Part shown: positions 8,467 through 14,596 of the stretch, piece by piece
Numbering within the stretch: the first letter of the stretch is position 1
How the letters are laid out: each line of letters begins with the position of its first letter
Assembly (NCBI RefSeq): GCF_007097385.1
Contig: NZ_VJZS01000018.1
Location: 36,113 to 100,112, forward strand
DNA length: 64,000 nt
Direction: 5' to 3'
From: Flavobacterium sp. ZT3R18
GTDB taxonomy: Bacteria; Bacteroidota; Bacteroidia; Flavobacteriales; Flavobacteriaceae
Position numbers and translations under genes: made by a program
Notes under the pieces: model-generated
Told to the model about the DNA's origin: nothing
Databases searched by the model: none
Seen by the model: only the letters and a program-made list of their open reading frames with translations

Positions 8467-8575
8467 AACTGTCTAAAAACTAAAACAAGCCTCTGAGAAT
8501 TCCATATTTGAGATCCTTCAAAGATAGGAGTCCGAATACGAAAAATTAGAATTGAGGTTTTTAGACAAACTGACG
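8462..8575. repeat. Geneless inverted-repeat unit between cassettes
   Basis: CGTCAAACTGTCTAAAAAC (8462-8480) and GTTTTTAGACAAACTGACG (8557-8575) are inverted repeats matching at 17 of 19 positions, enclosing about 76 bases with no ORF. The right end makes the GACG|TTGG junction of the next unit. It could be a geneless cassette, a stem-only site or a small MITE inserted at the junction. Confidence 0.5.
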
Positions 8576-8638
8576 TTGGCGGCAAGCAATGAGCAACTTA
8601 ACAAAAAGTGAAATTATTACATTAAATAAAAAATAATC

Positions 8639-9091
8639 ATGAAAAATGCATTTAAGCTTAATGATTCGGCAGAATTTATAAACCGAATTGAGAAACTAAC
8701 TCCAACTACGAACCCAAACTGGGGTAAAATGAACGTAGAGAAAATGTTGGCACATTGTAATGTTACTTATGAAATGGTCTTTGACAGCATTCATCCCAAA
8801 CCCAATACATTAAAAAAATTCATATTGAATCTGTTTGTTAAAAATACAGTTGTTAATGAAAAGCCATATAAACAGAACGGACAAACTGCACCAGAATTTT
8901 TAATTAAGGACAGTAGAAATTTTGAAAATGAAAAAAAGCGCCTTATTGACTACATAAATAAAACTCAACAACTAGGTGAAAATCATTTTGATGGAAAAGA
9001 GTCTCACTCTTTTGGAGTTTTAACAAAAAAAGAATGGAGCAATATGTTTAGCAAACACCTTGACCATCATTTGACGCAATTTGGTGTATAA
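8639..9091 (+). CDS. DUF1569 protein (DinB-like), copy B
   Basis: A 150-residue paralog of the protein at 5323-5781, with the same family features: WGKMNVEKMLAHCNV early, SHSFGVLTKKEW, and the His-rich end KHLDHHLTQFGV. By eye well over half of the residues are identical, but this copy has a different partner gene (an AhpD-like protein) and no sigma factor. The fold is likely DinB-like with a possible metal site; the function is unknown. It begins about 60 bases after the G|TTGGCGG junction at 8575. Confidence 0.85.
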   Translation: MKNAFKLNDSAEFINRIEKLTPTTNPNWGKMNVEKMLAHCNVTYEMVFDSIHPKPNTLKKFILNLFVKNTVVNEKPYKQNGQTAPEFLIKDSRNFENEKKRLIDYINKTQQLGENHFDGKESHSFGVLTKKEWSNMFSKHLDHHLTQFGV

Positions 9092-9179
9092 ATGTAGATG
9101 TTTCAATGGAGAAGAGCAATTGTACATTAAATCAGACAAAAATTGCGACAAAGAAATTACAAATAATAAAAATAAATTT

Positions 9180-9632
9180 ATGACAAGAATCAGTCTTTCC
9201 GATTATGGAAACTCACCTTTTGAAAAACTAATTGGACACAATAAAATTGTTTTGGACAAATGGATAGAATTAGAAAACGCCTTATTTACTGAAACACAAC
9301 TTGACAAAAATTTATTGGAACAAGTTAGGCGAGCAATGGCATTTGAAAATGAATGTGAATATTGTATGGTAAAAGGAGGTAAACCAAATTTTGACATAAC
9401 TGAAAAAAGAATTCAGTCTGCAACTGCATTTGCTCAATTATTTGCTTTAGACCATAAATCAATATCAGCAAGCCATTTTGATATACTAAAGGAAGAATTT
9501 ACAGAAAAAGAAATTTCAGAATTATGCTCGTTTATAAGTTTTATTACAGCTTGCCAAAGAATTGGTCGAATATATAATTTGACTGAGGAACACCAACTTA
9601 ACAAGTCAACAACACTCGCAGAACTACTATAA
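9180..9632 (+). CDS. Carboxymuconolactone decarboxylase / AhpD-like protein
   Basis: A 150-residue protein when started at the ATG at 9180 (MTRISLSDYG). An upstream in-frame start at 9081 would overlap the previous gene and add a 33-residue Cys/Lys-rich stretch unlike the family, so I prefer 9180. The segment CEYCMVKGGKP (about residues 62-72) holds the CxxC redox pair of AhpD-like proteins, and the helices around it fit the all-alpha CMD fold. Likely role: peroxidase-linked or thiol-based redox chemistry. It closes the unit begun at 8575. Confidence 0.75.
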   Translation: MTRISLSDYGNSPFEKLIGHNKIVLDKWIELENALFTETQLDKNLLEQVRRAMAFENECEYCMVKGGKPNFDITEKRIQSATAFAQLFALDHKSISASHFDILKEEFTEKEISELCSFISFITACQRIGRIYNLTEEHQLNKSTTLAELL

Positions 9633-9648
9633 ATAAAATCTTAAAAAA

Positions 9649-9668
9649 AGGCAACAGCTAACGTTGGC
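9649..9668 (+). repeat. Collapsed attC-like junction
   Basis: Here AGGCAACAGCTA runs directly into ACG|TTGGCGG. Other sites start with CAACAGCTAG and end with ACG|TT after 60-130 bases, so the stem and centre seem to have been lost. The opening bases do not complement the unit start at 8575. Confidence 0.4.
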
Positions 9669-9711
9669 GGTCATTGTAAAACGACACAACTAAACAAAAT
9701 TGAAAGAAATA

Positions 9712-10386
9712 ATGACAAAGACAGTTTTAATAACAGGGGCAAGTAAAGGAATAGGTTTTGCACTAACAAGGCAATTTTTAACCAATGGATACAAAGTCAT
9801 TGGAACGAATAGAACAGGAGAAATTGAAAATTTGGCACATCCAAACTTTGAAATATTAAAACTTGACTTATCTGACGAAACAACAATAAATGAATTTGAG
9901 AAGTTGTTTGAACAAAAAAATATTAAACTTGATATTTTAATCAATAACGCAGGAATTGGACCAGATTTAGACACTTTGAAACCTGAGAAAGAAAGTTTTA
10001 AACAAACCTTTGATGTAAACGTAATAGGAACAGTTTTTTTTACTGAATTATTGTGTAGATCTGTTAACGTAGGTGGAAAAATAATAAACATTTCTTCAAA
10101 AATGGGTTCAATAGAATTATGTGAACGGACTGATTCAGTTGCATACAGAATGTCAAAAACTGCTTTGAATATGTACTCCAAAATTTTAACAAACAGACTT
10201 TTGGACAAACAGACAATTGCAACAATACACCCAGGTTGGGTACGGACAACTATTGCCAAAGACAATATTGTGAATGGCAGACTTTCGACAGACGAATCTG
10301 CATTTAAAATATTTAATTTTGTAACAAGCAACTTTGAAACAGGGATATTTTGGGACATTGAAGCGGAAACAAAAACAGAGTGGTAG
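9712..10386 (+). CDS. Short-chain dehydrogenase/reductase
   Basis: A 224-residue classical SDR from the ATG at 9712; a TTG 12 bases upstream is possible but less likely. It has the cofactor motif TGASKGIG (near residue 9), NNAG, the catalytic Ser in NISSKMGS and YRMSK with the catalytic Tyr and Lys. The run IHPGWVRTTIA after the active site is typical of reductases acting on small carbonyl compounds. NAD(P) preference and substrate are unknown. It is the single gene of its unit, about 50 bases after the junction at 9663 and 13 bases before the next attC-like site. Confidence 0.9.
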   Translation: MTKTVLITGASKGIGFALTRQFLTNGYKVIGTNRTGEIENLAHPNFEILKLDLSDETTINEFEKLFEQKNIKLDILINNAGIGPDLDTLKPEKESFKQTFDVNVIGTVFFTELLCRSVNVGGKIINISSKMGSIELCERTDSVAYRMSKTALNMYSKILTNRLLDKQTIATIHPGWVRTTIAKDNIVNGRLSTDESAFKIFNFVTSNFETGIFWDIEAETKTEW

Positions 10387-10398
10387 AAGAACAACGAA

Positions 10399-10502
10399 CC
10401 GCCAACACTTGCTACAATTGATTTGGGTAATTGGCTTAATTTTAAAATGGTTTTGTATTTGGCATAATTTGGCAAATCCAATTGTAGCAAGGGAACGTTG
10501 GT
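10399..10502 (+). repeat. attC-like recombination site 5
   Basis: CCGCCAAC (10399-10406) is the exact complement of the unit start GTTGGCGG at 9663. CTTGCTACAATTG and CAATTGTAGCAAG form a perfect 13-base stem that extends imperfectly. The centre reads TTGGCTTAATT...ATGGTTTTGTATTTGG, shared with sites 1, 2 and 6. It ends GGGAACG|TTGG at 10497. This is the clearest site of the series. Confidence 0.72.
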
Positions 10503-10525
10503 ATTAATTACAACAAAGATAGCAA

Positions 10526-11158
10526 ATGAGAAAGTGGCTCGAACGACATTTAGGTAGGCAGTTAAGTAACCCACAAGGATTTTGGGGTATGATTGTTGGA
10601 AAACTGATGAACTTTAATAATAAACTCATGTACCAATCGGCACATGAGATGCTGGAACTGACAAGTAATGAAAACCTGCTGGAAATTGGTTTTGGGAATG
10701 GTGCGTTTATAAAGGATATTATCCATAAAATTGAACCTGGACACTATTCCGGTATCGACATATCCGATACAATGATAAAACAGGCCAAGCAGAAGAATAA
10801 ATCATTGATAAATTCAGGCAAGGTATATCTTTTCAAATCCAACGCCAATAGCTTGCCTTTTGACAATGACGCATTTGATAAAGTTCTGACCATAAATACA
10901 ATCTATTTCTGGGACGAACCTATGCGAGTAATGGAAGAAGTAAAAAGGGTATTGCAGCCGGGAGGGAAATTTGTAGTAGCACTTAATACAAAGGGAGCTA
11001 TGGAGGGAAGTGAATATGTGAAAGAAAAATTCAACTTATACGATAAAGAGCAGGTTGAATATTTGTTTCGAAATTCTGGATTTACCTTAATTCGCTCAAC
11101 CTATAAAAAAATGAATATTGATGATGTTCTTTGTATTGAAGGCAGAAAAGAGAACTAA
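10526..11158 (+). CDS. Class I SAM-dependent methyltransferase
   Basis: A 210-residue protein with a Rossmann-type methyltransferase core: motif I LLEIGFGNGAFI (about residues 51-62), an acidic residue at the end of the second strand (YSGIDISDTM), motif II region SLPFDNDAFDKVLTINTIYFW and motif III region LQPGGKFVVALN. This fits the Methyltransf_11 group (small-molecule or lipid methylation). The substrate is unknown. It starts 29 bases after the site 5 junction. Unlike its neighbours it has no attC-like site of its own downstream; an intrinsic terminator and the second leader repeat follow instead. Confidence 0.87.
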   Translation: MRKWLERHLGRQLSNPQGFWGMIVGKLMNFNNKLMYQSAHEMLELTSNENLLEIGFGNGAFIKDIIHKIEPGHYSGIDISDTMIKQAKQKNKSLINSGKVYLFKSNANSLPFDNDAFDKVLTINTIYFWDEPMRVMEEVKRVLQPGGKFVVALNTKGAMEGSEYVKEKFNLYDKEQVEYLFRNSGFTLIRSTYKKMNIDDVLCIEGRKEN

Positions 11159-11203
11159 TAAAAATAAGGGGATATTAGTGTGTTATTAGAAGTAACATTG
11201 CAA

Positions 11204-11229
11204 AAAAGATGCTATGGAGGCATCTTTTT
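11204..11229 (+). terminator. Intrinsic terminator after the methyltransferase
   Basis: AAAGATGC pairs with GCATCTTT around an 8-base loop and runs into a stretch of seven T. It overlaps the start of leader copy 2; the matching hairpin in copy 1 (near 3371) is weaker. Confidence 0.7.
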
Positions 11230-11386
11230 TTATGCATAATATTTTTTGTTATAATATGGTAAACCATAATACATAATTAAAACTATTTTGTATGTTTGGT
11301 ACAGCACAGTAAAAAGCTACAATTGGTACAAAGCCAACCTAATTTGGGTAGATTTAAGCCATTTTATGGCTGGTATAAATAAGTTG
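11208..11386 (+). repeat. Cassette-array leader repeat, copy 2
   Basis: The same 179-base segment as 3371-3549, with the same order of parts: hairpin plus T run, palindrome TATGGTAAACCATA, TATGTTTG at 11291-11298 and GCCAACCTAATTT/AAATAAGTTGGC at the end. It ends at G11383|TT, exactly where the HEPN cassette begins. Its presence inside the array suggests either two arrays side by side, each with its own leader, or a duplicated junction. Confidence 0.6.
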
Positions 11387-11432
11387 GCAGTAATGTTGTC
11401 ACAGAATCAAGAATCTAACATAATTTCCAACA

Positions 11433-12761
11433 ATGAACATACCAAGTAGAAGACAAGATTATTTAGATAAAGAAATTTACGAGATTATTTCTCTTGTTGA
11501 GATCTCAGATATTTCACCTATTAAAAAAGTAGATTTTGTGCATTTTGATAAAGATGAAAATATATTAGACTTGTCAGACAAAGTAATAGGTCCATTTATA
11601 TCATACGAAATGCTCGGTTCTGAAATTATTTCAATTAGACACAAGACGGATAAACATAAGCGGGAATTAAAAAACGAGACGTATAAACGGTACGAAAAAT
11701 TTATTGATACAATCTATAAGTCTCCAGAAATTCATTGTTTGGTAAGTAGAAAGTTCATATTTGATCTTGCTTTTGAGTATCTCATCAAATCACATAGCGA
11801 AAACAGAACTGAAGGAAACTTCTCAGACTATCTTATTGATAATATTAAACCAGAAATAAAAGATTATAAAATTTATTTTTCTGTAGAGAATTTGGAAATA
11901 TTTAAACCTTTAAGAATTGGTAAAGTTGAAATTTCACAACTTGAAAGTAATCTTTTTATTGAAGATAGTGATCGGCAAAATGCAGAATCTGTAAGCCTAT
12001 TTTATAAAAAATATCAAAGAAAAATTTTCGCATCTTGCACAATAAGAGCCGAAAAAGAAAAAGCAATAGAATTAGCCTTAAAAGAATGTAGCTTATCAAT
12101 TGACATTATTAAAATTTGTAGTGATACTATTCACGAACCGAAAACTAAAATTAGTTTTGATATAGATTCTAGGTTATCGGAATCTTTTAGTGCTGAAACT
12201 ATTATAAGTAATATCAAAAAGCAAAATGACCTAAATATTATTTCGCGTAGAATTCCAAACTATCATCAATTAACAGAGGAATATTTAAACCGATTGTCAA
12301 TTAGAAATCTTGATTTCTTTAATGGTTTTCTTATGCGTTTGGAAGATGAAAAAACAGAGTTACAGAATCTTCTAATTAATGCAATACAAAGATTAGCAAA
12401 AGCCTTAACTACAACAAATCTAAACCAAAGAATTGTAGAGCTTTTTACAATAATGGAATCATTATTAGTACCAAACTCTCAAGCAAACATTTTAGATAGC
12501 CTTACTCGATATTGCTCAAAAATTGTCTATTCCAAAAGAGAAGAAAGAGTAAACATAATTAAACTTATAAAAAAAATGTATGACGTTAGGAGTTCTTTCG
12601 TTCATCACGCTTTAGAAGCAGATTTTGAAATAGACGATTTGCGAAATATTCAAATCACAATTCATACTTTAATTGGAAAACTAATTGAAAAGAGTAACAA
12701 GTATACGCAAAAGTCTGAAATATTGAAAGAAATCGACGATGCAATTCTCGACGCATATTAA
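11433..12761 (+). CDS. HEPN-domain protein (ApeA-like C-terminus), candidate defence factor
   Basis: A 442-residue protein. The N-terminal ~290 residues match nothing I recognise. The C-terminal ~150 residues resemble the ApeA-type HEPN fold: helices around VELFTIMESLLVPNS, then RYCSKIVYSKREERVNIIKL, then MYDVRSSFVHHA, which contains the R-x4-H motif (near residue 386) typical of HEPN ribonucleases. ApeA-like proteins are known as abortive-infection defence proteins, so an antiphage role is plausible but inferred. It is the single gene of its unit; its stop lies six bases before the attC-like site, and the unit ends are exactly complementary. Confidence 0.65.
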   Translation: MNIPSRRQDYLDKEIYEIISLVEISDISPIKKVDFVHFDKDENILDLSDKVIGPFISYEMLGSEIISIRHKTDKHKRELKNETYKRYEKFIDTIYKSPEIHCLVSRKFIFDLAFEYLIKSHSENRTEGNFSDYLIDNIKPEIKDYKIYFSVENLEIFKPLRIGKVEISQLESNLFIEDSDRQNAESVSLFYKKYQRKIFASCTIRAEKEKAIELALKECSLSIDIIKICSDTIHEPKTKISFDIDSRLSESFSAETIISNIKKQNDLNIISRRIPNYHQLTEEYLNRLSIRNLDFFNGFLMRLEDEKTELQNLLINAIQRLAKALTTTNLNQRIVELFTIMESLLVPNSQANILDSLTRYCSKIVYSKREERVNIIKLIKKMYDVRSSFVHHALEADFEIDDLRNIQITIHTLIGKLIEKSNKYTQKSEILKEIDDAILDAY

Positions 12762-12766
12762 CACTA

Positions 12767-12901
12767 CTGCCAACACTTGCTCACAAGAGATTTGGACATT
12801 TGGCTTAATGGGAAAATTGGTTTGTATTTGGGATGTTTTGGCAAATCCGAATATAAGGCTTAATTTAGCCCCAAACCTCTTGTAGCAAGGGGACGTTGTA
12901 G
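12767..12901 (+). repeat. attC-like recombination site 6
   Basis: CTGCCAAC (12767-12774) exactly complements the unit start GTTGGCAG at 11383. CTTGCTCACAAGAGATTTGG pairs with CCAAACCTCTTGTAGCAAG with a small bulge. The centre has TTGGCTTAAT...ATTGGTTTGTATTTGG. It ends GGGGACG|TTGTAGGCA at 12895. Confidence 0.7.
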
Positions 12902-12954
12902 GCAATGCTAACGAAGACCAAGACAATTCAAAACAATTTTTAAATTAAACCAAA

Positions 12955-13842
12955 ATGAACATTAACTTATTTCTTTGGTTATTATTAATAACTTTACCAG
13001 AAATGGTATTTTCTCAATCGGCCGACTTTACCATTCAAGATGTAAAGTTTGAAAGTCAAGGCGTCACTCTTGCAGGCTCGATTTTAACGCCTAAAAAAAC
13101 ATTTGCAGCAGTTGTAATTGTTCATGGGTCTGATCCTGTAAAAAGAGAAATGGAGTTCGCTAAACGTCTTGCCAAAGAAGGAATTGCTGTATTGACATAT
13201 GATAAACGTGGAGTTGGAGAATCTGGCGGTGTATATGTAGGACCATCTGTTGGCACGAATAATATTGACACTACTAATCTTAATTTATTATCTCACGATG
13301 CAAGTTCAGCAGTAAATACATTTCGAACCTATTTGAAAGATAAAAAAACACCAATTGGATTAGTTGGCTTCAGTCAAGCAGGATGGATAATCCCAATTGC
13401 TGCAAATAAAAATCCACAAATAGAATTTATGGTTTTATTTAGTTGCCCTACAATTACAACTCTAGAACAACTTCGATTTCAGTTTTATACTAATGGAAAC
13501 AATAATTTTTGGGAAAATCATACAGAATCAGATGCTCGTGAACATACTAAAGATGACCCAGACAGGTATCAATTCGTGGCGACTGACCCAAAAATTTCTC
13601 TGAATACTCTTTCAATTCCAGGACTTTGGCTTTTTGGTGAGAAAGATATACAGATTCCAGTAAAGTTGTGTATGGAGCAATTAAATACATTGAAAGCTCA
13701 AGGCAAACCTTTCGAATATACCTTGTTTTCAACATTAGGACACAATACTGCTTCTGGCAATATTACAGCACCAGTTGATATTTCAATTCAATGGATAAAA
13801 CAGAAAGCTTTGAACATTAAGAAGTCTAAAGTATCAAAATAA
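12955..13842 (+). CDS. Secreted alpha/beta hydrolase
   Basis: A 295-residue protein with an N-terminal signal peptide (hydrophobic to about residue 20, MVFSQS), so it is probably exported. It has the alpha/beta hydrolase fold: VVIVHGSD (oxyanion side), TYDKRGVGESGG, the nucleophile elbow GFSQAG (Ser near residue 140), an Asp in LFGEKDIQIP and a His in LGHNTA. The family covers esterases and peptidases (dienelactone hydrolase or S9-like); the substrate is unknown. It is the last gene of the array, with exactly complementary unit ends. Confidence 0.87.
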   Translation: MNINLFLWLLLITLPEMVFSQSADFTIQDVKFESQGVTLAGSILTPKKTFAAVVIVHGSDPVKREMEFAKRLAKEGIAVLTYDKRGVGESGGVYVGPSVGTNNIDTTNLNLLSHDASSAVNTFRTYLKDKKTPIGLVGFSQAGWIIPIAANKNPQIEFMVLFSCPTITTLEQLRFQFYTNGNNNFWENHTESDAREHTKDDPDRYQFVATDPKISLNTLSIPGLWLFGEKDIQIPVKLCMEQLNTLKAQGKPFEYTLFSTLGHNTASGNITAPVDISIQWIKQKALNIKKSKVSK

Positions 13843-13847
13843 AGCAC

Positions 13848-13910
13848 TGCCTACAACAGCTAGGGTTTCATTGCGTGCGCAGCACGAACAATGAAACCCG
13901 GGTTGAACGG
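13848..13910 (+). repeat. attC-like site 7, end of the array
   Basis: TGCCTACAAC (13848-13857) is the exact complement of the unit start at 12895. GGGTTTCATTG and CAATGAAACCC form a perfect stem, with CGTGC/GCACG inside. At only ~62 bases it is the shortest complete site and lacks the GGCTTAA centre. It ends GAACG at 13909, followed by GAACCG and not TT, so the array stops here. Confidence 0.62.
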
Positions 13911-13925
13911 AACCGATTACATGTC

Positions 13926-14168
13926 CTATTTATGTAAATTGATCTCTTTTATCATACGTTCAATTTCTGCGTGCTGCTGTTTCATTTTTTCATTATATGC
14001 CTTTTGCCTTCTTTCGAAAGTTACTTGTTTCTGATGAAGTTCTTTGTTTATCTCAATAAGTCTTTTTTCCAAAGCCAAAGTCTCAGTGTGATTATAAATG
14101 TAGAAAATCAATAACAATGCGGTAACGATCAAAGTAAAAACATGTTGTAATTGGAGTTGTTTCATCAT
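13926..14168 (-). CDS. Small membrane-anchored coiled-coil protein
   Basis: An 80-residue protein from the ATG at 14168 (MMKQLQLQ). A longer frame up to 14300 exists, but its first 44 residues are not hydrophobic or family-like and would place the membrane segment internally. One membrane helix (HVFTLIVTALLLIFYIY) is followed by a charged heptad-like helix (ALEKRLIEINKELHQKQVTF...) that should form a coiled coil facing one side of the membrane. No function is recognised. It sits 16 bases from the end of the cassette array, on the opposite strand. Confidence 0.6.
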   Translation of the reverse strand: MMKQLQLQHVFTLIVTALLLIFYIYNHTETLALEKRLIEINKELHQKQVTFERRQKAYNEKMKQQHAEIERMIKEINLHK

Positions 14169-14309
14169 TTTAATTGTTTTTGATAACAAGCGGTAAGAGT
14201 TTAAAATGTTCTTTTGGGAAAATTTCGAGACTAAGATAAATGTACTACAAATTACCTGATTTGAACTATCTATTCTAAACTCATTATGTGTCAAATTCAA
14301 GTAAAAATT

Positions 14310-14513
14310 CTAATTAGTCTTTTTTATAATTTTATCATTGTTGCGGTTTGACATTTTGTTTCGTAAAACCATCATATCTTCACTCACTTTTTTATCCAAT
14401 ATCTTAGCATAGTGTTGCGTGGTTCTTATGTTTTTATGTCCCAGCATTTTGCTTGTATTTTCGATTGGAACACCGTTTGTGAGTATTACTGTCGTTGCAA
14501 AATTATGTCGGGC
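14310..14513 (-). pseudogene. Tyrosine recombinase C-terminal remnant
   Basis: Minus-strand translation gives ARHNFATTVILTNGVPIE, then KMLGHKNIRTTQHYAKILD, then KKVSEDMMVLRNKMSN and a TAG at 14310-14312. This matches the last ~65 residues of the intact integrase at 16751-18007, and the DNA is close to 90% identical over the first ~140 bases. A stop codon directly precedes the matching part and no N-terminal region is present, so this is a broken copy. With the intact gene it brackets the aconitase in direct orientation. Confidence 0.85.
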
Positions 14514-14596
14514 TCATTATTCCCTGGTTTATTAAATCTTGTTCGTTGTTATTGCTGAAATGTTGAGAGGTGTATTTTAAATCTTTTTCATTTTTT

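Larger units (their letters stand above)
3546..13909 (+). mobile_element. Integron-cassette-like array without a visible integrase (CALIN-like)
   Basis: All genes here are on the plus strand and are separated by hairpin sites of roughly 60-135 bases. In five units the bases at the unit start are exactly complementary to the R''-like bases opening the hairpin at its end: GTTGTGCG 3546 / CGCACAAC 4722; GTTAGGCGTT 7880 / AACGCCTAAC 8342; GTTGGCGG 9663 / CCGCCAAC 10399; GTTGGCAG 11383 / CTGCCAAC 12767; GTTGTAGGCA 12895 / TGCCTACAAC 13848. A sixth (GTTAGCCGT 4848 / ACGGCTAGC 7758) has one mismatch. This relation is expected of integron cassettes, where R'' and R' of one attC sit at opposite ends of the integrated cassette. 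No IntI-type gene is seen in the window. Confidence 0.7.

Noticed and set aside
9081..9180. Start of the AhpD-like protein at 9081
   Set aside because: It would overlap the preceding gene and add a Cys/Lys-rich stretch absent from the family; the ATG at 9180 gives a normal length.
9690..10574. Minus-strand frame of 294 codons opposite the SDR gene
   Set aside because: It is a mirror of the SDR and the following hairpin, with no domain or plausible start. The SDR on the plus strand has all family motifs.
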